This document shows, one piece after another, positions 11,901 to 23,038 of a stretch of 64,000 nt of DNA. The position numbers were made by a program, and so were the translations under genes. The notes under the pieces are model-generated. The model was not told the origin of the DNA. It saw only the letters and a list, made by a program, of their open reading frames with translations, and ran no database searches. The number at the start of each line of letters is the position of its first letter. Within the stretch, counting starts at the first letter, position 1. Location: NCBI GenBank assembly GCA_021464245.1, contig JADCRB010000001.1, positions 7,064,152 to 7,128,151 on the forward strand. Reading direction: 5' to 3'. Source of the stretch: Carallia brachiata. Its lineage: Eukaryota > Streptophyta > Magnoliopsida > Malpighiales > Rhizophoraceae.

Positions 11901-14900
11901 AGTTTGTTGTAAATGACCATACAGCACAATTATGCCTTCGAATCGTTCAATGGCTGGAAGCATTAGCCTCTAAAGCCCTAGATTTGGAAGGAAAGGTGAT
12001 TCATTCTTCTTGTTCTTCATTTGAATGTCTTCATTTTAGATTGCTGCAACTCTTCCATTGATTTTTTTAATGGTAGCAGATAATCAGCCTCCCCCCCTGG
12101 GGGGTGCGAAAAAAGACCACCTCTATGATTCACGTGAATATGTTCTAGAGCATTTCACTCATTGAGAATCTGTGAGAGTTTGATGTCTTGTTAGGCCACT
12201 AGTGCTTATTGTCTTTATTGTTTCTTCTAATGAATGGGAGGATGACACAGTGTGATTAGTCTTATGCATCGCCAATACCATTTGGCACTTGTACAAGTTT
12301 CAATAGTAAGATTGGTTAGCGTTGTTGGAACATTGTATCAAGTTGTCCCTGTTTGTTACCTTAGTCTGAGTTCTAACTGAAGCATTATTGAAAGTGCGAG
12401 AGTTTATTGGTCCTGTTTTACATGAGTATTATTGTTACTTGCAGGTGTGGGGTTCTCATGTTGGTACATATCTTCCTAACTCTGGAATTTGGCACAATAC
12501 TCAACGGTTTTTGAAGAAAGGTTCTTCTGATACAAATATTGTTCACCATTTGGATTTTGATGCTCCAACACGTGAACATGCTGATCTGCTGCCAGATGAC
12601 AAGGTATTCCTCGACATTCAACTCTCTTATGAATTCTTCCAATATTGTTTTAATTACTTATCCTCGTCATACTGCAAATTATGTTGTGTTTATGTTTACA
12701 AACTTTTATTGGTCCTCAAAAAATTTGGCCTATTAGAATGAAATGAAAGATATAATGGAATCCTTTGGATAGAAAGAGTTTTGAACTAATTTTGGTGTTT
12801 CCTCATTGAGTTAGAAATGAGGATATTCATAGCAAAGTACGTGTAGTACCTATTGGTGATAAATTAAGACAGTGGTGTATGCGTTGGTTTGGACATGTCC
12901 AACATAGAACTGTTGAAGTATAAGATATAGAAATCTCATATTGAAAAGGAAGGAGTAAATCAACATATAAGTGTGGTTAGAAGACCCATAACCTAAACTT
13001 TGAGATTTTAGGTAAGATATAGTGTCTAAAAGTTCATTTAGTGTTACTTGCTTCTTTCCTCTCGTGATCCATCTAAGTTACTGGGTTTACGCTTCTGCAA
13101 ATCTTTATATGGTATCAGAGCTTGAATCTTGCTACTCCTCACATTTGATGGTAAAGGAGAGTCAGTTCAAATGAGTTAGGTCCAACTCAGGTGAATTAGA
13201 CTTTCGTTATTTGTTCACATTTTTAGCCCAAGTAAGTTGGGCTTTCACATGAAAGGGCGTGTTGAATTATAAAATATATAAATCTTATGTTGGAAAGAAA
13301 GGAAAGCGTAAATCAACATATAAGTGTGGTTAGAAGACTTATAACATAAGCCTTAAGGTTTTAAATAAGATGTGGTGTCAAAAAACTCATTTAGTGTTGT
13401 TTACTTCTTTCTTCTTGTGATCCATCTAAATTATTCGGCCTATGCTTCTACAAATCTTTACAAGCGAGAAGTGCTCCTATTAAGAGGGGCCACTAGACTC
13501 AGGTAGATTGGTGTAGAGAAGCTAAGTTTAAGCTAAGTTTTGGGTATAAAATTGAAGCGGAACAAAATAATTATGGTTAGGGTTTATAGAAAACCACAAA
13601 ACTCTAAGAAACGTTGTTTTTGAAAAAATATTATTGAAAACTGAATAAACTGTCTAGCAGCTACATTATTTATGCTAGAGTCCTAACTAGAATAAATCTC
13701 AACCATTGATTTAATAAAACCCTAATTAATCCTAACCATCCATCTAATTAAATAATCATGTGACATATTAAGTAAAACTAAATAGGAATAAAAATAAAAT
13801 AACAGCTAAAAGGACAGCAACAAGGACGCTCCTGCGTCATTCTTCTCAGGTGGAAAAATTTGCCTCCGGTGTGAAAATCTTGAGGGCTTCATCATAGATC
13901 TCAAGATCAATTTTTTTCAACTCTTCTTCAGCTATCCAAGTACTCTCACTAGCTGACTTTCCCAACCACTTGATCAAAAATCTCCTATACTGATTGCCCC
14001 TTCGTGACTTCACTTCCTTGACATCTAACACCTCTTCAATGACCTCCGGTTGAACCTTTGGCCATTGGCGAACTTGTTCTTCAAGTGCAGCCACTTCTCC
14101 ATTAAATCCTTCATAAGAATACAAATCTGAAACATTGAAAATTGGACTAATTTGCAAGTCAGGTGGCAGCTCTATCAAGTAAGCATTAGAACCAATCTTC
14201 TTCAACACCTTACACGGCCCAAACTTCCTCAATTTCAGCTTGTGATAAGTGCCTTTAGGAAATCTTTCTCGCCTTAAGTGAACAAGTACTAAGTCACCTT
14301 CTTCAAATTTCATAACTCTGCGATGCTGGTTAGCAGCAGTAGAATAAGCTGCATTGCTTTCTTTTAAGGCAACCTTCACTTCTTCATGAACTTGGCGAAT
14401 ACGCTCAGCAAACGCCTCCCCATGATCGCTTACTCTAGCTTCATGTGGTAATGGCACTAGATCAAGCACATGCTGTGGCTTCAATCCATAAGCAGCTTCA
14501 AATGGAGTCTTCTTAATGGACCGGTTCATTGAATTGTTATATGCAAATTCAGCTTGTGGTATCACAGTATCCCAAGTTTTCACATTACTTCTTACCAAGC
14601 ATCTTAACATATTACCCAAGCTTCTATTCATAGCTTCTGTTTGGCCGTCCGTTTGTGGATGACAAGTGCTAGAATATTTCAATTGAGTCCCCAATTTCTT
14701 TCACAAAGTCCTCCAAAAGTGACCCACAAATTTGACATCTCTATCTGAAACAATAGTGGTGGGAATTCCATGTAACCTTACCACTTCCCTAAAGAACAAA
14801 TCAGCAATATGAGTGGCATCTGCAGTTTTAGAACGAGGAATAAAATGCACCATCTTAGAGAAACGATCTACCACAACAAAGATAGAGTCGTATCCCTTAG

Positions 14901-17900
14901 TTGTTTCTGGAAGTCCTAACACAAAATCCATACTCAAATGAAGCCATAGAGCTTTGGGTTCGGGTAAAGGAGTGTATAGACCTGTGTTTTGTGAACTCCC
15001 CTTGCCAAACTGATATGCAGGACATCTCTTGACAAACCTATCAACATCCTTGTACAATTTTGGCCAAAAGTATCAATCTGTCACCATTGCCATAGTTTTG
15101 TCTCTACCAAAATGTCCTCCAAGTACACAACCATGAAGTTCTCTCAAGATTTGCTCACGCAAAGACCCCTCAGGATTGCACAACTGATTCCCTTTGAAGA
15201 GATAACCATCATGTAGCCGATAGGGAAAACTTCTAGAGTCTGTTGCCTCCGATAATTCAGTCAACACTTGGCTGAAATATGGGTCATGAATGTACTGATT
15301 TTTCAGTTCTTCAAAACCAGTAACTTGCGTGTGCATCACAGTGAGTAGTAAAGAGCGCCTACTCAATGCATCAGCGACAACATTAGTCTCTCCAGATTTG
15401 TACTTCACAAAAAATTAAATGCATCAAGAAAAGCACTCCACTTTGCATGCCGGCCATTGAGTTTCTTCTTGGAATTCAAATGTCTCAAGGCTTGATGATC
15501 AGAGTAAACAACAAACTCTCGATAAGCCAAATAATGCTCCCAGTGATGAATAGCTCTCACCAAAGCATAGAACTCCAAGTCATAAGTAGAATAACGTCGC
15601 CGAGCATCAGACAACTTCTCACTAAAGAACTCCACCGGCCTTCCTTCTTGACTTAGAACTGCCCCAATTCCCACATGAGATGCATCACATTCAATAGCAA
15701 ACAACTTGTCAAAATCTGGTAACGCCAGAACAGGAGCTTCTGTCAAAGAACTTTTCACCCTTACAAAAGCCCTGTGAGCTGAATTTGACCATTCAAATCC
15801 ATCCTTCTTCAAGCATTCAGTGATGGGACTCATAATAGAGCTGAAGTTCCTCACAAATCTTCGGTAAAACGAGGCCAGTCCATGAAAACTTCGAACTTCT
15901 TTAATGGATTTTGGTGCTGGCCACTCTTTGATTGCACGGACTTTCTCAGGATCTGGCTTCAATCCCTCTCCAGAGACAATAAAGCCAAGGAACACAACCT
16001 TAGAGCGCAAAAAGATGCACTTCTTCAAGTTGACATAAAGCTGTTCTTTATGAAGAACTTCAAAAACTTGTCGTAAGTGAGTTAGATGTTCTTCTTTTGT
16101 GCTGCTATATATCAAAATATCGTCAAAATAAACAACAACAAAGGATTTTAGGAATGGTTTCAGTACCTCAGTCATCACTCGCATAAATGTGCTCGGTGCA
16201 TTAGAAAGTCCAAATGGCATTACTAGCCATTTATAGAGTCCATCTGGTGTCTTGAAAGCTGTTTTCCACTCATCACCAGCTCTCAGCCTGATTTGATGAT
16301 AACCACTCAAATCAATTTTGGAGAATATAGTAGAACCAGCCAATTGATCAAGCATGTCCTCAAATCGTGGAATAGGAAAACGATACTTGATTGTGATTCT
16401 GTTGATGACACGACTATCAACACACATCCTCCAAGAACCATCCTTTTTTGGGACAAGTAAAGCTGGGCAAGCGCATGGACTTTTGCTTTCTTGTATTAGG
16501 CCTTTGGCAATCAACTCCTCCACTTGCCTTTGCATCTCTGCTCGTTGCATAGGTGGCATCCTATATGCTGGTTGATTTGGTAAAGATGCTCCCGGAACCA
16601 AATCAATGGCATGTTGAATACTTCTCATAGGTGGCAAACCCTGAGGTAACTCGTCACTAACCAATTCTGCAAATTCCTGGAGCAATTGTTGCACTTCTGG
16701 AACACATTTGGAGTCGTTTTCAACATGGACAGCTTGTACCACCTTACCAAGTAAAGCATAAACAATCCCCAATTCACCGCACTCAGCTTCAAATCTTTCT
16801 GCAGACCAAAATCCACTAACCCTACCTTGTGTAGAGGAAGAAATTACATCTCTAGCTTCTTCTTTGAGACGGTGCAATGTGTATCTCTTATTACCTTTGA
16901 AAAAGGAATAAGTATTGGGTTTGGTGCGATGCTCCATGTCATGATCATATAGCCACGGTCTTCCCAACAGAATATGACTAGCATCCATTGGCACAACATC
17001 ACACAGAGCTTCATCATTCAAATCAGCCGCCATGGTAAATTTAACCAAACAACGAGGGTAACAGGAATTTCGTTACCCTTTTTAAGCCATCGGATCTTGT
17101 AAGGTTGTGGGTGCTTCTCCGTTGGCAACTTCAACTTCTCTATTGCATCTTTGGAAATCACATTCTCCATGCTTCCTCCATCAATAATCAAATCACATAC
17201 TTTCCCACTACAAAGAACACGAGTTCGAAAAATACTACGTCGCCTCCAATCTTCCTCTTCTTCTTTAGTTGTTGCAGTCATCACTCTTCGAACCACTAGA
17301 GACTCTCCTTCAATTGGGTACTCATCAACATCTTCTTCGTTTTCAACATATTCATCATAAATAGGATCTCCCAGTACATCCTCATCATTTGCAAGTTCAG
17401 CTAATGTCACCCGTCATTGTGGGCAAGTGTAAGATTGATGCCCCTTCTCTCCGCATGTAAAACACCAAACTTGTGAGCTGCTGCCCACCTTGTAAGGGGT
17501 CTGTCCAGCATTGATTTCAGTACCAAATCGAGCTAAATTTTTGCCCTTATCACTCTTGTCAGTGTTAGTAACACCCGCGGCACTAACCCTAGTATTTTGG
17601 ACAGCTCCACGACTGCTTTTTTGGCTTATTTGATTACTCCAAAAGCCTCTGTTTCCGCTGCCATCAAATTTGCCGCTGCCATCAGATTTGCTGTAGATGG
17701 ATCGCCTAACTCCATAACGAGAAACTCTTTTTTAGCCATTAAAGCATATTGTCAAGCATCTTCAAGATTAAACAAACGGACAACTCCCATCTCGTCTCTG
17801 ATAGATGGATTTAAACCAGCGAAATAACGAGCACCTAGTTGTTCATTGTTCTCATTCAAACCAACTCGAATGGACAAATTGTTGAAAGCTCCAGTATATT

Positions 17901-20900
17901 CCTCAACAGACATACCATGTTGTTTTAGTGAGTGGAATTTCTCATACGACTCCATTGCATAATCAGCCGGTAAAAATTGTTTCCGCAACTTTGCTTTCAT
18001 ATGCTCCCAAGTATTGATTTTCAGCTTACCTTGACGTGCACGTTGCTCTTCAACTCTCTTCCACCGTTGAAGTGCAAGGCCCTTCATCTTAAGCTTCACA
18101 AACAATACTTTTCTTTGCTCTGTCATAGGTTTCCACTCAAAATAATTATCCAAACTAGTTTCCCAATCAAAGTAATCCTCTGCATGCATCTTTCCATGAA
18201 AATCAGCAACTTCAACCTTGATTCCACCACCGTTTAAATCAAGAGCACGGATCAACCTCGCTTCCAAGCCACCTCTAGCCGCGTTAATAACGGTTCCAGC
18301 GTCATGAAACGGGTTTTCGAAGTCTTTCATACCTGTTTCGTCCACACAACCACCTTCCGGTGCATCCGGAACATAGTGTTCGCCTTCCGGAATCTCCATT
18401 CGGGCTCCCATGAGTTCCTGCCGCTGCAAGGCTTGTACAGCCCGCGACAAATCTTCAATCATACGCCGTAAATCAGCCAATTCAGCTTGCTGTCCAGCGT
18501 CTCCTCTGCCACAACCTCAACCTCTGCGTCCAACCATGGTGAGAAAACGAAACCCTAACAAACTAGAAGGATCTGTTGGGCTCTGATATCAAGTTTGGTG
18601 TAGAGAAGCTAAGTTTAAGCTAAGTTTTGGGTATAAAATTGAAGCGGAACAAAATAATTAGGGTTAGGGTTTATAGAAAACCACAAAACTCTAAGAAACG
18701 TTGTTTCTGAAAAAATATTATTGAAAACTGAATAAACTGTCTAGCAGCTACATTATTTATACTAGAGTCCTAACTAAAATAAATCTCAACCATTGATTTA
18801 ATAAAACCCTAATTAATCCTAACCATCCATCTAATTAAATAATCATGTGACATATTAAGTAAAACTAAATAGGAATAAAAATAAATAACAGCTAAAAGGA
18901 CAGCAACAAGGACGCTCCTGCGTCATAGATGGAGTGAGAGGAGGGGGAGTTAGGCCTAAGTTGACTTGGAATTCGGTAGTTAGAAAGGATCTAGGACAAC
19001 TTGGCCTTACAACTGACTTAGCATACTACTGAACGACATGATGAGAACAAATTCATGTACAACCTCAATTAAATTCGGCATTGAGGTTTTGTTGTTGTGG
19101 GTGTATTATGCTGCTTTATTCAAATATGTTCTTCTTATACTTTTGTTTAAGAGAAAATTTTTATTTTGCTTATGCAGAAACAAGATGAATCTCTTTTGGA
19201 GGATGTCTGGACTCTTTTAAGGGCGGGAAGACTGGAAGAGGCCTGTGATCTTTGTCGCTCTGCTGGTCAGGTATTGAAGAATTGGACATAGTTGAGTTGA
19301 TGGTATAGATGGTTGTATGTTTCTCTTCCACATTCTAGTTACTAATTTCATGTTGACAGCCATGGAGGGCTGCAATTTTATGTCCCTTTGGAGGAATGGA
19401 TCTATTTCCTTCTGTTGAAGCCTTATCAAAGAATAAAAAAAATCGAATGCTGCAAGCCATTGAACTTGAAAGTGGCCTTGGTCATCAACTGCGTCTATGG
19501 AAATGGGCTTCTTACTGTGCCTCAGAGGTAAGGTCAAGCGTCATGGGTTGAGCATGTTTCTTTCTCTTTAAATGCAGTTTATTGTATATATTTTTTATAG
19601 GTTGTTTTTTTTTGTTTTTCTTTTTGATGGGAGAGGCGGGGATTTGAAACCCCAACTGCTCCCTTTAACCCCCTTCGGTAGACGTAAGGTGGCAGTCAAA
19701 CCAAGGCTAATGATCTATATGTTTTTTACCAGTTTCTTTTGCCTTTTTTTTCCCCTAGCATGATAATGACCTTCTTTTATGACTGCTTTCTTCCATAACT
19801 ACACTTCCAAATTGTTCTAAAGTAATAAACTTTATGCATTTTGCTGACTAAACAGCCGCATCTCTTATCTCATTTTTACACAAAACATTTTCCATTTAAA
19901 GATAATTAACATTCTCAAGTTTTTGTCTTTTTTTCACCTCAATTAAAAAATAATTTTTTCAGCACTTAATTTTTCTGTCTTCTTTTTTATTCTTAAGAGA
20001 ATTGCAGAGCAAAATGATGGAAAGTATGAAGTAGCTGTATATGCAGCCCAGTGTAGTAACTTAAGGCGTATGCTTCCAATTTGTACAGACTGGGAGGTAT
20101 GCTTTTCTTCTTTTAGTTAAAAATAGTTGAGAAGCTTTTCTTTCCTTATATTTGCACATTGTGTGCCGATGCTAATAACATGAAAGTTTAAGCCTTTGTT
20201 TTAGACAAATGTCATTCTAATTGGTTGCTCATTGTTATCTATAAATCTAGCTGATAGGATGATTATGAACTTGAGTTGGTTAAATGCCTTTCTTAAAAAT
20301 GTCTACTTGTATTAATGTCTTAATTTGATGGCAGTTCATGAGTTTATGATGCAATCAAGTGATTAGGTCCTGTAATTTGGAGGATATTGAAGCTTGTGTT
20401 ATTTCTGTTCATAATTTCCTTTTCTTTTCTTTTTCATTGATTTCCGGGTGTTGTTTGAAATCTAATAACTAAAATGTCTGCAGTCAGCATGCTGGGCAAT
20501 AGCAAAATCTTGGCTTGACATCCAGGTGGATCTAGAACTAGCTCGCTTACAACCAGGGAGAATGGAACAGCTTAAAAGCTTTGGTGATAATATGGATGGA
20601 AGTCCTGGGCAAATTGTTTCTGCCGTGCATTCTTCATCTGGACCAGAAAACTGGCCGCTCCAAGTTCTAAACCAGCAGCCCAGGAACTTTTCTGCTCTTC
20701 TTCAAAAACTCCACTCTGGGTATGTTCCTTTTTTAACATTTTCCTCGCAATAAAGTTCTATAACATCCTAATTTGCGTACATTTATCGGTATATTTATCA
20801 TGGGTGTCGTCTAGAATCTGATGTATGGTCTGTGTATCATTTAGCGAAGTAGTTAATGAGGCTGTTACTCGAGGGTGCAAGGAGCAGCAACGGCAAATTG

Positions 20901-22994
20901 AGGTTTCTTTCTCAATAAAACAATTTTCTCTACTTGTGCATTGATTTCGTGTGACTGATCAGGTTAATATGTAGGGGAATCGATCATTGTAGTTAACGAG
21001 TTTCTCCTTGGACTTATCATAAAATTTGTGCAAGTTTCATCGGGTATCCAGTGCATTTTGTGTTTGAATGTTTCTCCCCAATGTTGTTTGACAGATGGAC
21101 CTTATGTTGGGGAATATACCCCACCTGCTGGACATGATTTGGTCATGGATAGCAGCTTCAGAAGAGGATCAGAAAATTTTCAGGTATTATGTTATTAATT
21201 CTGTTGATTTAAAAGCAAAACCTTCATAGGAGAGTTATCATTTTAGCATTGATAGAGTTGATTTTTGTGTGTCTTTCCTCTTGGTTGCATTGGTGTCATT
21301 GTAAACAACAGATACGGAAAAAGAAAAAAAAAAAAAGAAAGAAAAGAAAAATGGCCATTGCTCTGTTATGCTCCAGCAACTGTTGTCGTGGGAATAATAA
21401 TTTGAAGCGTCACTAGATTAATCAATTGCCTTTGACTATTTAATACATCCTTTCAGCATTTCTTAAAGTTATACATGTTATTGTATTCCTCATAGGTTTC
21501 ATTTTGACCAATTTGTGCTGTGGCTTCTGCAGACCTCATGGTGATCCTCAGATGATTCGATTTGGCGCTCATATGGTGCTTGTGCTTAGATTTCTGCTTG
21601 GTGAGGAAATGAAGGATTCTTTTAGGGAGAAGCTTATGAATGTTGGCGATCTTATTTTACATATGTAAGTGTTTGCAGTTTAGGTTCTTATACATTACCA
21701 TGTATTAGTCTAAAAGTCAAGTGAATTTACTGCATTTAAATATGCAGATCAAGTAAACTGAGATTAACTAACCCTTTAGTTTTGTTAAGTTGGTGTCGTG
21801 GTGTGACAAGCACCAAGCTGCTTGACATATGTAGATGCACACTCATGCACATGCACCTGTATGTCTGCACGTGTTTGCACAAGGTTATCCGTTCATCCAA
21901 GACTTGTATCTGACACAATCATGATTCCTATGAGTATTGACTGCTATTTAAGCCTCTTACGTGTTTTTTTTCCTCGTGTTCTGAAGTTTCATGATAGAGC
22001 TCTTCATAATTTGGTGACAAATCTTATTTTCCAAAGTTTTATTAGTTTGCAAAGCCACATTTCAGGTATGTGATGTTTTTATTCTCAAAGCAACATGAGG
22101 AATTAGTTGGGATATATGCTTCTCACCTAGCGCGCCACCGTTGCGTTGACCTCTTTGTGCACATGATGGAATTAAGGCTAAATAGCAGGTACCTGTGACT
22201 GTTCATGAGGTCATTTCTTCTTCTGTGTCCGCCTCATTCTTCTCTTTCTATGGAATATTGCTAACGTGATGTATTTTAATGGAATCTAGCCATGGAATAT
22301 GGATATCGGATCTTTGGGACATTCAATGACAACCTTTGTTATAATATCAAGTTTAACACAGTATTCCATATATAACATCAATTTCTTAGGTGTTTACTGG
22401 GTGCCCTTTTTTTTTCTGAACAGTGTGCATGTCAAATATAAGATTTTCCTTTCTGCCATGGAGTATTTACCATTTGCTTTAGCTGATGATTCAAAAGGGA
22501 GTTTTGAAGAAATTATTGAGAGGTAACCATAACTTAGTGTAGCAATTTCATGAATTTAGAAAAGACAATGCAATTGATTACTTGAAATATGCAATATTAG
22601 GGTGCTGGCAAGGTCCCGAGAGATCAAAGCTGGAAAATATGATAAGTCATCAGATGTTGCAGAGCAGCACCGGTTGCAGAGTCTGCAAAAAGCTATGGTC
22701 GTTCAATGGCTTTGCTTTACACCACCTTCCACGATTACCAATGTTAAGGATGTTAGCACCAAACTTCTTCTGCGGGCACTGATGCACAGGTAATTGTTGT
22801 TGGATTCTTCTGTGCTGGGAATTTTGCATGATAAATACTATTGCTAGACAACCCACTGGATTCTTACCATTAACGAGAATCTTCTAGGTTTAAAAGTAAC
22901 GTTTGAATATATTTGGTGATCAAGCAGTGAGTTTCTTGTGTGTAGCTTTGTGGATGCATATAAATTTTCTTTGTTAATGTTTCTTTGGTTCCCT

Positions 22995-23038
<44 letters not shown>

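Larger units (their letters stand above)
13509..18925 (-). mobile_element. Ty3-type chromovirus LTR retrotransposon, complete but defective
   Basis: A 5417-bp element inserted antisense in NUP107 intron 7, flanked by an exact 5-bp target-site duplication TAGAT (13504-13508 and 18926-18930). LTRs are 13509-13839 and 18596-18925. On the minus strand the order is 5' LTR, primer-binding site, gag, CCHC knuckle, aspartic protease, reverse transcriptase, RNase H, integrase, chromodomain, polypurine tract, 3' LTR. That order and the C-terminal chromodomain identify a chromovirus of the Ty3 group. The compact size with LTRs of about 330 bp resembles the Reina lineage, but the lineage is not established. 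Coding is interrupted by five TGA stops and three frameshifts, so the copy is non-autonomous. The LTRs differ at 4 substitutions and 1 indel, so the insertion is recent. Confidence 0.93.

Noticed and set aside
12085..12105. C7-T-G6 palindrome in NUP107 intron 6
   Set aside because: A short perfect hairpin is visible, but it is isolated and has no neighbouring termini or terminator context; probably chance or part of unidentified repeat.
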